A stretch of 64,000 nucleotides of DNA from Phalacrocorax aristotelis (Eukaryota; Chordata; Aves; Suliformes; Phalacrocoracidae). The DNA is taken from assembly GCF_949628215.1 (NCBI RefSeq), contig NC_134276.1:217392610-217456609 (forward strand), given 5' to 3'. The position numbers and the translations under genes are program-made. Shown here piece after piece: positions 1 through 11,422 of the stretch. The first letter of the stretch is position 1; every line of letters starts with the position of its first letter. The notes beneath the pieces were generated by a model. That model did not search any database, had not been told where the DNA came from, and saw only the letters and a list, made by a program, of their open reading frames with translations.

Positions 1-67
1 CTCGTGTTCAACTTGCCTTTGGCCAGAACCCCCAGGTCCCTCTGCAGAGCTGCTCCCCAGCCTCTTG
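1..67 (-). mobile_element. CR1 LINE fragment, cut by the window edge
   Basis: This stretch matches, nearly base for base, the segment near 40,160-40,230 of the longer CR1 copy in MEST intron 4, including CTCGTGTTCAACTTGCC and CCCAGGTCCCTCTGCAGAGC. It reads antisense to CR1. The 3' part of the element lies to the left of the window. The match fades at about position 67. Confidence 0.8.
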
Positions 68-3000
68 TTTTTTCCTAGAGACCAGAATGAGAGCTGCTTT
101 TGGAACAGACTATCCACCATGACCTTTTGCAGGGTCATCATCTTCCTTACAGCCACTACCAGGGACCTTATAGCAGATGGGACACTTTGAGGCTGATCCA
201 CGTGACATTTCCTGGGATACCAAAGCAGATAAATAGATACCTGCTACCACGATGCAGCTCTGACAGTCCCAGTTGCCCGGCTGACGGCAAACCAGCTACC
301 ACTGGGGCTTTCAGATTCATTGTTGTTCTTTCTCCGCTCTGCTGATTTGTTCATTGGATTATGAAATTAAGCTCTTTGGTCCTGCTCTTTTAGCAAAGCC
401 AGGGCGCTGTGGCATGTTATGCTTGGCTCCTCCCACCACCGCTTGCATGACTCCATCATACCGCTGTCATGGAAAAGACACTTTCTACTGCTCTGCTGGA
501 AAGGACACAAAAAGAATGCGTCTTGGCCTTCCATCTGAAACCTCCTGGAGGCATCCAGAAATTCCCTTTTTTTAATTCTGTACTGAGGAGCAGCGCTCTA
601 GAAAGCAGGAAGCCAAAAACAGCAAGCCTACTGGCAGCTTAAGTTGGATTTTTAATTCAGTATTTGAGGGGAAAGGCTGTGTTTTGCGGTGTTTTACTGT
701 GTAAATCAAGCTCAGCTGGAGTGTTTTGCCGTGCTGGAAGGTTTTGATATCAAACTTAGCTTGACTGGTAATGTAACTGTTGCGTGCTAGGTGGTTTCCA
801 GATAGCCAGATGGATGGTATAAAAACAAAATAGAACTTTGGAAAAGAGAACAAGCAAAATTGTGTTTATTTATTTTTAAGATTAAATCAAGAACACTCAC
901 ATTAAGCAGAGAGTGTGGCAGGTGAGTTTCACAAGTGTCTTACAGATCACAGAGACCACATGAAAAAGGCATCAGAGCGATTGGTGAGACACTTATAAAT
1001 GGGGATATAAAGCTGAGGGGGCTGGTGGATAATATGCACCATTACAAAAGATAAATGCAGTGGGGTGAAAAATGTATTTTTGATGTAGCAACAGGTAGGA
1101 AGACAGCGAAGATGGTGGAAGGGGACCTTGACTTGAGTATGCTGGATAACAAGGGAGATGGCTTTTTTAGTGGTATTTTCAATGAGTACTCCTGGAAGGC
1201 TGTGACGGTACAGGATTCTAAGCAGGAGAGGGTAAGGAACTAAACGAGAATTTAGACATGGGTTTGGAAAGAAAAAGCGAGATGTTGGCTATGGAGAGAG
1301 GTCAGAAGCAGCAAGATCTGAATGCAGAATGTGAGATGAGGTTGGGTGAAGATTGAGGTCTTCTCATGACAGATGCATTCTTTGTTGGTGGTGATGGTGA
1401 AGAGAGGGGGAGAAGGTCTGAGAACCAGGATGGGGGAAAGCAGAATGCTGGACAGCATACTTTTGTGTGAAACAATCAGAATATGAACTTCAAGGAGTAA
1501 TGATTGATCATATTAGCAATGAATGCTAAATTCCCAGGACATGAGGTCTCTAGGGACAGGTTTCTAAAGCATGGAAGTGTCTAAAGATGCAGAGGGGTGC
1601 CTAAACACAGTTCCCAAAAGTGTCTCTCATCCAGATTTGAAGTTATTCAGGACAGAGAGCAGCCCCCGCCCCGTAAAATAGCCAGAAGGTGCGTAGAATT
1701 TTCAGTCACATCTTCTTATGGGTGAAACTTTCCTTTTTGCAAGTTTGCCGTGCTAATATCTGACCTTCTCACACCCACTTTGAATATTCACAAGGCCAGA
1801 CAGGATATAGGTGAGAACGGGTTGGACGGTATGAACAAAAACCAAAGGCCGTCAGCACAGCCATATTCATCCTTAGGTGGTTGACGTTAACTAGTAAAAT
1901 CCCCCGGTTCTGCCATCAGAATCTATGCAGAAAACTGTAAAATCACAAAACCAGAAGTTGCTTTGTGGAAGCATTTTTACATAACTACTGTTCCTTTATG
2001 CACTTTAACAGGGCAAGAGGATGCTGAAGCAATGTTATGCAGCATTATTATATTCCCTTCTTGCCCATCAAGGCAATACTTTGCTGACACACATATCAGA
2101 ATTTGGGGTTTTTAAGGCTAACACAGAAAAACAGAGAAACCTTGCAGGGTGGCTTTTATCTTAAGCTTCGATAATTTGTCCCGAGCAGCTCTAATATGCC
2201 TTCACAAACAAAGAAACATACTCTTCCTAAGAATATGGTTTAATGATAAATAAATCTAGATTCAAAACTTTTGAACTGAATGAAACCCTACTACAACTAT
2301 ATGTCTCAAAGCACTGACTCAATATTAATTCCATCTGTTGATTGAAGGCGGTTCAAAAAATTATGACGGACTCCTCATATATCAGCTGGCCCTATATCAG
2401 GTATTGTTTGCTCTTCCCAGCCAGCGAGGGGAATAGGAGCGAAATGCTAATGTTAGCTAAAGAAATACTAGCTAACAATTAAAATTATATTTGTATTGCT
2501 AATAATGGAGCAGTGAACAGCTCCAGTGTTACTAATTGCTGAATCTCAGCGTAAGGAAAATTAAAAAATAAAATATTGAGAACATTTTTTCTCGGATTTG
2601 AAACACTGTGAATTGATTTTAAATAAAAGCTATTAAATGGGAGTATTCCTCTGACTTCTTCCTTTGCTGCAGCTGCATGTAATTCAGTTCAAGGTTTGGC
2701 ACAACGCAGTCCTTTACTTAGCAATCATAAATGCTTTTTTTGCCTGGCCCTGTTACAGATAATTTTTCACTTTCTGTCACAGGGTACTTTGTTACCTGAT
2801 TTTTTTCAGAGCAGGGGGTGTACAGGAGCCTTTAAGCCCTTTGCAGGCATCTCTGACCCAGTCAGGAAACAATCTGGGAATTTCTGAGTGAACCTGTCCC
2901 AAAACAGTTGTTTCAGATAAATTACCCTCTGAAACTACATTCCTTCTTCCATTGAAAATGAAGCCCAAACAGGATGCCTAACTCTGAGACACTCAACATT

Positions 3001-4792
3001 CAGGAAGATTAATTCTGCCCGGCTGCCAAAGGGAGTACAATTAGCAACTATACACATCTTTTGACCTCTGCCTGCACTTACATACCCTTCAAACAGTGAC
3101 ATGTTAGTAATAACGCTCCGTCTTTGCCAATTTAACTAATGTCATGAGCAGATGTCCTGACACTGAATGTGCAGATGTCATTTGGCGGGATACGGGCTTT
3201 ATTACCACATTGGCTAATGAATTGCCTGCTTTTCATTTTATCCCCAGAGGCGGCAAGCATGAAAAGATTTTCCTTACGTCATGAGAAAGAGCATGCTAAC
3301 ATTTCCAACCTGGTAAGTGAAGGCAGCACCATTTCCTCTGCTTGGAAACATGCTGGCTACACCAGTGGATTAACATCCCGGTTCTGCGAAGCTATTACTG
3401 CTGTTTCACTCAGAAGCAGCGGCGTCTTAAATGTCACTGGTGGTACTAATTTCTCACCTTTTAGGACACAGCATTCAGTGCAGAAGCAATTTGCCCAGTC
3501 CCAGGCAGCTACAGAGCTGATACATACCAAGCACTGAACTTTCTGCAGCTCTTTTCCATGAATGAAAGACTGCACGTTTCAGGCCATGGTCCCTCCCAAG
3601 TGTGACGGAAGGAAGGGTGGTTATATTTTCACATTACTGCTTCTCATTAAAATTGCTGTTGCAATCGAATCTGCATACAAAGAAAAATACCACTAAAAAC
3701 TGAAAAAAATGCCTTGGGGCTAGATCCTTCAAAAGCAAATGGACTTGGGGCGTTTTTTCTCTAGCTTGGGTGACACCTATGCTGATGTCTGGAGGCCCTA
3801 TGATCAAACCTCACTGATCTGCCACCCATGGGAGGTTGTTTCAGCAGCATAACGGAGGGTGTAATACATGTTCCTTCAAGATAAAATATTACTTACTCCA
3901 GCAGGCAGCCTGGGGCAGATGCCATACCTAATCCCTGATGTGGCAACCGCTGAAGAACAGCTGTCATAGATAAATATAAGCTGGTTCAAACATGACCTAG
4001 ACAACTCCACAAGAGAGACACTAATGCCTGTTAAACCCAACAGTCCAGCTATGGAAATCCCTAAACCTGGTGACCACTGGAATGCTGGAGTTAGGGTGAT
4101 TCTTCATACGTTCTGTGTGCTTCTGCTGGAGGCAGGTGTCTCTCCAGGTTATCCCCTCAGCAAAAAGTGGACCCAGGTAACTCAAGGTTGGTGCAGGAGG
4201 GCAGTTCTCCTACTTCTGTAATTGTAAAATGGATATAGGGAGCTAGTTCTTCCAATTCAGCCCTACCTTTCGTCCTGGTACAGGAGACAGACTTTACACT
4301 GTCCAACAGTGATGCATTTCAGAAACTTCTCAACATCAGCAGATGTCTGGCTGTTACGGTCAGTCAAGATAAGGCGATACTGATCATAACAAACAATCCC
4401 CTCCCTGAGGGGAATTATAACCACATGGTGTTTACACTGAAAACCAACTTACAATGGTAAAAAACCCCACAGCTAAGCATTACACAAGGAACTAGCTTAA
4501 TTTGTAAACTATCAAGGAGGTCTGTTGAGGGCTGGAGAGTCACAGCTCTAAGGAAGGCCAGAATGATCAGTGCACTGGGATGTTGACTTTGAACTTTGGG
4601 ACAATGACTGTGTGGTTTTGTGTACAGCAGATCATGTCAATGATTGAACGGAAATCAAATCATATCCACTGAGTCCACTTCTCATGATCAATGAGCTGAT
4701 CCCTTAGCCCTGATACATGCTGGAGTCAACTAGAGCATGTAGGTGGGAGCAGGAAGAAGACGTGTGTTTCGGGGCGCTACACACTGAGACCA
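68..4792. other. Gene-free stretch left of COPG2, part 1
   Basis: I see no supported gene here. The open frames are short, have no recognisable domain and no codon pattern, and no splice chain joins them. Positions 1,900-3,150 are AT-rich and unique-looking. In mammals TSGA13 and KLF14 flank COPG2 on this side, and I recognise neither. Distal regulatory DNA for COPG2 is possible but only a guess. Confidence 0.5.
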
Positions 4793-5445
4793 TATTTGTT
4801 GAACATGAGCCACCAGCGTGCCCTGGCAGCCGAGAGGGCCAACCGTGCCCTGGGGGGCACCGAGCCCTGCATCGCAGCCGGGAGAGGGAGGGGATTGTCC
4901 CACTCTGCTCCGCGCTGGGGCGGCCTCACCCCGAGTGCTGTGGGCAGCGTTGGGCGCCGCAGGACATGAAGAGTGTAAAGCTACTGGAGAGTGTCCCGAG
5001 GAGGCCACGGGGCTGGGGAAGGGTTTAGAGGGGAAACCGTACGAGGAGCAGCTGAAGTCCCTGGATTTGTTCAGCCTGGAGCAGAGGGGGCCGAGGGCAG
5101 CCCTCATGGCGCTCTGCAGCTCCCTCCCAAGGGCAGGAGGAGGGGCAGGGCTGGTCTCTGCTCTCTGGTGACCAACGCCAGGCCCCGAGGGAATGGCAGG
5201 GAGATGTGCCAGGGGAGGGTTAGGCTGGGCATTAGGAGACGGTTCTTCCCCCAGAGGGTGGTGGAGCCCTGGCACAGGCTCCCCAGGGAGGCATCACGGC
5301 ACCAAGGCTGGCGATATTCCAGAAGCACTTGGCCAAGGCCCTCAGAGCCCTGGTGTGAATTTGGGGTGTCCTGTGCAGGGACAGGAGCTGGGTTCGATGG
5401 TCCATGTGGGTCCCTTCCAACTCAGGGCATTCTATGATTCTATGT
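4793..5445 (+). mobile_element. CR1 LINE, 5'-truncated 3' end
   Basis: This is a sense-strand CR1 copy ending in the diagnostic 3' tail ATTCTATGATTCTATG at about 5429-5444. It contains the usual pre-tail block TGGGTCCCTTCCAACTC. Broken pieces of the C-terminal part of the CR1 reverse-transcriptase ORF can be followed in several frames. It belongs to the same subfamily as the copy at 39,531-40,485, with the same block upstream. It is a dead, 5'-truncated insertion, and nothing suggests it is expressed. Confidence 0.9.
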
Positions 5446-8105
5446 ATTAAGCATAACAAGATACTGTGGGTCAGTTCTGGCTGGCTGTAGAGTCAAAGTC
5501 TGAGAGACTTCAGTGGTGCTGCCAGGACAAAGCCATTCCTGCCTCATTTTTGCTGTTTTCCTTCACCTCTGCATCATTGCCTGGGCTGGGGAGCTCAGCT
5601 GCCTGTTACCAGCCATATGCAGATAACGTGGAAAAAACACATCCAGGGTAAAAAAATAAAACAACAAAACCAGTCCTGTTACTCAAGGGGTTATGGTCAC
5701 AACAGAGCTTAATGCCTCTATCTCCTGCAGGACTGGCGGCACATCGTGCTATCATGTTCTTCCATTTCTTGACTGCAAAATGGAGATAACAAGAGTCTAA
5801 ATGGACCTGGGCATCACTGCTCCGAGCAGTGCTGAGCCTGGGGTTTCACTCACGTCTTCTAGGTCTGCTTGCTTGTTTGCATAAAGCCTCTCAGGCAGGG
5901 AGAGTGACAGAAGTATATGACATGGCCAATGGAAGGGGACAGCACGCTGTGGCTAGTTGGGGCCTGCAAACACATTTCAGGGGGCAGCGTGGTCTGAGGG
6001 GAGAGAATCAGCCGTGTGAGCCAACGCCGTATCAGGAGAGCACTGGGGGCCACAGTGAAACTTGGGCAGGGTTAGGCAAAAGCTATCTTCAGTCTCTCCT
6101 AAGTGAACGAGTCATCTAGTGTAACTACGGCCACCTCAGACTTAAGTCTTTCATTTTAAACTAGATTATAGAGGAAGCTTAGAGGTCTGGAAAGAGGCAA
6201 CCTGTGGCTGTGTCCCCATCTCCTAATGGGACACTCCACATGCAACATCTCCCTCTCTTTCACTCTCCCACCTTCTACTCAATACAAAGAAATCTGGATG
6301 ACCAGCTCAGACGAGATGCCTAAGTTTCAGACAGATGAAGTTAGGTGAGATGAATTCCAGCCTCAGTGTTGTGGAATTACACAAGGACCTTAGTTCTTCT
6401 TTAAAACTGAGCTTTGGTCTCTGTGCCAGCAAAGAGAAACTACAGAACTGAAACAGCAAATCAGAAAACAACAAACAACAACTAAAAATGAGTTATTTAC
6501 GTACATATCTCAGCTGGCTTCACATGAGAGTTTTGGAAAACACACTTATATGCATTAAGATGGCTGCGTTATCACCTTCCCCACCGCTTAGTCTCTTTGG
6601 CCTCCACTGCTTCCTTCAGCAGCTACTCCATTCACTTTTAATATCCCACAGAAATACCCCGTTCATCCACACTTCCTCTTTCCTGATACAAACCCTCATT
6701 ATAATACCTTGAACAATGGCCAGAAGCTTCTCTCTTGTGTTACAGTTGATGTTTCCAACCTGCCTCAGTATATCTAGTTTGGTTTCATTATCCATTCTCT
6801 TCCTGAGGATTGGTCCTAAGAGACAGACTTGCTTTGCCTTGCTGAAGACACAAGGGAAGGAGCTGACAAAGCCAAGGACAACTTTTCCTGGGGAAATGGC
6901 TGGGGAATATTTTTAATTCAAGTGCAGCTGAAACCCTTTCCTGTCCTACATAATCCCTGCCAAAGCACTAACATGAATCTTGAGCCGTGACTTTGATCTG
7001 AGACTAAGAAAGGGACCTGGAGCAGGTAGCAAAGCTATGATTTGCCTCTTCTAAATGCAAGGAGAAAAGGACGCTATTTCAGTGTTTTTCAATGGTGACT
7101 AAAATCCTCAAATAGTTTTGACTGATAAGAAAGAACAACCCTGAACAGATGTTTTAGCCCGTGGATTTCTAATGGCTTCTCATCCCCTTGTGTGGTCCAT
7201 TTACTGGGCCACCATGCCTGCTGTTCTTGGTTTTAAAATGGTGGTCAGTTGGGGTGTGACAGGAGTCTCCCCCAGCACAGTGCAGGTACTTGAGGCCAAG
7301 AATAAACCTCCTTCTCTGGAAGCAGCAGGGTAATAGCTGGACTAGGGAACTTAATAGCTGGAGAAGGGCACTTAAGGGGCTCTGCTTCACCCTAAATTAA
7401 CAGTCATGGAGACATTTCAGCAGTTGGAGTTGCCAGAGGCACTGGAAAGTCTGCTTTAGCCCCGACCCATCAAGGAACAGGACATGCTGGGCCCAAGGGT
7501 ATGCAATATCCACTTGTTTTATTCTGCCTCACCCATGAAAAAGGCTGCTTCTTTTGTTACTAGCATGATTTACTGCCATTAAGTACTCAGAAGAATAATC
7601 AAGGTGAAGCTATACCTGGGACCTCAGGCTGCTTTCCTGAGTCTGGGTTTCATTTCACAGCCTACATTCTCCAAAGACAGCAATTTTGAGGCTGAAGGAC
7701 AGTTCTCAAAAAACTTTGCTGAGAAAAAAAGAGAAAGGCAATATCCACAACTCCACTACCAAGCCCTCCCTAAACAGGATGGGAAGTTACTGTTCCTTGA
7801 GAAGGGGAGAGAAGGATGGGTTGAACAAATCCAGCATCCAGCCGTCACCTACTGCAAAGCTTTCATTAAGTTAGAAGCAAACTGAAACCAATGTTTAGTT
7901 CCTCAGGGAGCTGTAGGAGGAGGACCAGTGGATGTGGGGAAGGTGAGACATGGCATTGCTACCCTCCACTCCAGTCCATGGATAACAATGCATAATAAGA
8001 TAAAAGATTCTCCTTTTCCAGCCTACTACAAGCCACCCTCTTTGCAAGATCTATAAAAGTCCACCAGTCATTCTCCATTCTCCATCTCCATCTGCAGCAA
8101 AGCTG
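5446..8105. other. Gene-free stretch left of COPG2, part 2
   Basis: I see no supported gene, RNA gene or clear repeat. Short open frames occur on both strands without recognisable domains or usable splice chains. Base composition is ordinary, with no CpG island. Confidence 0.5.
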
Positions 8106-8262
8106 CAATCATAGCATCACAGGATGGTTTGGGTTGGAAGACACCTTTAAAGGTCATCTAGGCCAACCCCCTGCAGTGAGCAGGGACATCTTCAACTATA
8201 TCAGGTCGCTCAGAGCCCCGTCCTGACGTTGGATGTTTCCAGGGATGGGGCAATCGCTAAAG
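8106..8262 (-). mobile_element. CR1 LINE fragment (3' end)
   Basis: Read on the plus strand this is the reverse complement of a CR1 3' end: an ATCATAGCATCACAGGATGG start, then GGTTGGAAGACACCTTTAAAGGTCATC and a GCCAACCCCCTGCAGTG block. It is only about 155 bp long and more diverged than the other copies, so probably older. Confidence 0.8.
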
Positions 8263-8483
8263 ATTTAATTGTGGTAAGTGAAGACACCCCTCAGCCCCCT
8301 GAACAAAAGCTGCACTAGCAGCTGTAGTCAGCCTAAATCCATGCAGCGATTCACCTTGCACACATCCAGCAGCAGGGACCCGCACGTATCATCCCTTATG
8401 TCACTGGTCACCGTTTAAGACCTCCATGTAATAGCTACAGCTTTTTACACATGAAGAAGCTACATCAGCTTGACAAATCGTCA

Positions 8484-9342
8484 TAGTTTAAGCCCCAGTC
8501 AGCAACCAAGCACCACACAGCCGCTCGCTCACTCCCCCTCAGTGGGACGGGGGAGAGAATCAGAAGAGCAAAAGTTAGAAAGCAGCCACTGATAAGCACT
8601 AGACTTTAGTATACAGGAAGGCAGGCAAGCCCCATGGCAAGCACAGAAGCCAGCTGATTAATAGTTAAACAGCAATAACAGCTATAAATTTGATCTAGTG
8701 CATTCCAGTCAAATCTGTTATTATCTCAAACCCTCTGAAACCCATGCTGTGTGCCAAAAAGGACTGGCATGGTCTAACCCCAGATGGCAACTCAGCAACC
8801 AAGCGGCTGCTCACTCACTCCCCCTCAGTGGGATGGGGGAGAGAATCAGAAGAGCAAAAGTTAGAAAACTCATGGGTTGAGATAAAGACAGTTTAATAGG
8901 GAAAGCAAAAGCCACGTGTGCAAGGAATGCAAAGCAAGGAGTTCATTCACCCCTTCCCATGGGCAGGAAGGTGTTCAGCTGTTTCCAGGAAAGCAGGGCT
9001 CCATCACGTGTAACACTGACTTGGGAAGACAAATGGCATCGCTCCAAACGTCCCCTGCTTCCTCCTTCTTCCCTCAGCTTTATAAGCTGAGCGTGATGTG
9101 ATACGGGATGGAATATCCCTTGTGTCAGCCAGGGTCAGCTGTCCCAGCTGTGTCCCCTCCTGCCTTCCTGTGCACCCGGCAGAGCACGGGAAGCTGAAAA
9201 AGTCCTTGGCTAGCGTAAGCACTGCTCAGCCACAACTAAAACATCTCCAAGTTTTCGACACTGTTTTTAGCACAAATCCAAATCAAAGCCCCATACTAGC
9301 TACTGCAAGGAAATTAACTCTATCCCAGCCAAAACCAGGACA
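8484..9342 (-). mobile_element. Fossil avian LTR retroelement: LTR, short internal piece, partial second LTR
   Basis: The segment at about 8765-9342 (roughly 580 bp) is one near full-length LTR on the minus strand. It has the features of a widespread avian endogenous-retrovirus LTR that I associate with the ERVL-like group: a TATA-type box near 9080, a polyadenylation signal facing left near 8893 in a TTTAATAGGG context, and a terminal inverted TG...CA. A second piece of the same LTR end lies at 8484-8578. About 185 bp between them may be leftover internal sequence. The element is badly broken, with most of the interior missing. It is moderately old, since the two LTR ends are still clearly alike. 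The family name rests on memory of bird LTRs. Confidence 0.75.
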
Positions 9343-11120
9343 CAAATTTATTTTTACATTGATTAAGGTTAGTTTTTATGGACACGTGGGCCAGCGCTTC
9401 CTAGATGATGAGACATGAGCACATGACAGGTGAGATAAAGTATGGCATACCATCTTGAATACTTTCATGGGACAATGAGTTAGTTCTACACTTGCTGCCT
9501 TTTCTTTCTTCTTTTCTTCCGTCTTCCGTTCACTTCAGTGTTGCTGCCTCCTCTCAGCCTCTTCCCATATCTTATATGAAACTAATTTAGTGTCCAGACC
9601 TTAATGTTGCAATTATCAGAGCCCCTCTATCCCACCTGCTGTTCACTACAGCTCTTCTCCTTACACGGGGCTCTCCACTTCTCCCCTTTGTAAATGCCAA
9701 GGTCCATGCTCAGTAGTGCTTCATCTTCAATCCCAAGATCTGATGCATTCCCTCAGTATTTCTGACAAGAGCCAGGCTTCTCATTTTATACTAAGAGGAG
9801 CAGCTGGCCCTCTAGCCAAAGAAATAATCTCTGAAAGCAAATGAAAGCAGAAGATCCTCTGTCGAAGATCAGAGTCTGTAGGAGTGCTGAGCAAAGGGAT
9901 ATGACGGCTTCTTCCATCTGAATGTAGAAAGTTAATGGGGCTCTCCTCAGGGTATCAGACAGAGCACAAAGAAACAAAAAGCCTTTTTGGTGAGATCCTC
10001 TTAAAGGAAAGCATATCTTTGCCTCCCAGGCTGAGGGAAAAGGAGCAGTGAGCAGGTGCTAGGGATGGTCCTTTCTTCTTGACAGGAGTAAAATCAGAAA
10101 AACCCAGCTGCTCAAAACACGCAAGCAGGTGCCAGATATTGCCATGTACTGCCAGCAGCGTGCTGCCAGGATCAGTCCTTCCAAGGCTTCAGCTGCAGCC
10201 ACGGGGATTTTGGAGGGAGAGGAAAACATTTGACTCTGCCAATCTGAGATGCAGCAGAAATCCCCTGCTCCAGTTCCTGCTTGGCAGCAGGGACTTGGGC
10301 CCCGGGATTTGCTCATTCTCCTCCAGGAGATTTTAGAGTTTGAAATACTCCAAAAAGCACCTGTGATAATACTCACTGATAAGACCTGCCTCCATCTCTC
10401 ACCCCATCAACCTTCTACCTGCAAAGCAGCACTGTAAACGTGAATGTGAGGAGGGACAGATTAAAGCCAGGGGAGCCCTCAGCCACTTCTTTGGCAGCTG
10501 CTTGAGGTAGGCAGGAGCCAGTTTTGCAGCTGGTCCCTAAATAACACACCTGAGACAAAACTCATTCATGTTGGGGCCACCTCACTGAGGAAACGCCTGT
10601 GCTTTCTTAGAGGCCAGGCACCAGCCCAGCCACGAGGTGAGATGGCAGCCTGCCCTCATCTCTCTCTGTCCTTCTCCAGACCCACTGCGTCATCCCATGC
10701 CCAGTAGCGACGGCTTCCAGCACAGACTGTGGCTGCTCAGCAGCACCAGCCACTCAACAAGCCCCTCTGATGCCTCACAGGTCAGCCATCACTGCGGGGA
10801 ATGGTGCCATGATGGGGGATCTGCATCACCTCTGGGGGTTTTTGGGGACCCCATCACCCTGAAGGAGGCTGTTTGCACCCTACCTTTCAGAAAGACCTGG
10901 ATTAAGCTGTTAATAACTTACAACAGCTCCTTTTTAGCTTTATTATTTCTAGAAGGGGCAGGGAGGAGGGGAGCAGTGGCCTCCTCAGGATGCAGCAGAG
11001 AGGCGCTGCCATTGCTGCCCAAAGAACTCAGACGCCTCGCCTCCCTCTTCTGAGGGAAGCTGGTGGCTGAAACGTGTGTTTACTTTTTTGCCAAGGGGCT
11101 CAGATGGTTGCTTTGTCTGC
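9343..11120. other. Gene-free stretch before the COPG2 promoter
   Basis: I see no supported gene. A 138-residue open frame at 10637-11053 has no recognisable domain and sits in unremarkable sequence. Composition becomes GC-richer toward 11,000 as the COPG2 CpG island approaches. Confidence 0.45.
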
Positions 11121-11161
11121 CTGTCAGTCAGTCAGTCAGTCAGTCAGTCAGTCAGCCAGTT
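11121..11161. repeat. Tetranucleotide microsatellite (TCAG)n
   Basis: About eight to nine uninterrupted copies of TCAG end in an imperfect GCCAGT. The tract sits about 260 bp upstream of the COPG2 start codon, at the edge of the CpG island. It is likely length-polymorphic. Confidence 0.95.
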
Positions 11162-11164
11162 AGA

Positions 11165-11422
11165 AGCAGCTAAACACCCCCTGGCGGCGCGGCTCCTTTA
11201 AGACACGCCCTCACCCCGCCCTGGCTCAGCCCCGCCCCCTCAGCAGCAGGAGAGGGGGGCGCGGCTCAGAGACAAGGCGCCCAGCCTCCCTACACGCTTA
11301 GGGGGATGAGTGACAGCGCCGCGGTCCAATCAGATGGCAGAGGGTGAGGTGGGAAGGCGGGCCTTCCGGGGGGCGCTCCCGCGGCGCTGCAGGTCGAAGG
11401 GAGGGGGGCGACCAGCGACGAC
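11165..11422 (+). promoter_or_regulatory. COPG2: COPG2 CpG-island promoter and 5' UTR
   Basis: The sequence turns abruptly CpG- and GC-rich from about 11,170 and stays so to about 11,810, spanning exon 1. GC-box-like CCCCGCCCC lies near 11,230. A CCAAT box (GGTCCAATCAG) lies at 11326-11330, about 95 bp before the start codon. No TATA box is visible, as expected for a housekeeping gene. The transcription start itself cannot be fixed. Confidence 0.7.

Noticed and set aside
3169-3537. 122-codon open frame
   Set aside because: No recognisable family, no good start context or splice partners, and it lies in otherwise gene-free sequence. A frame of this length is expected by chance.
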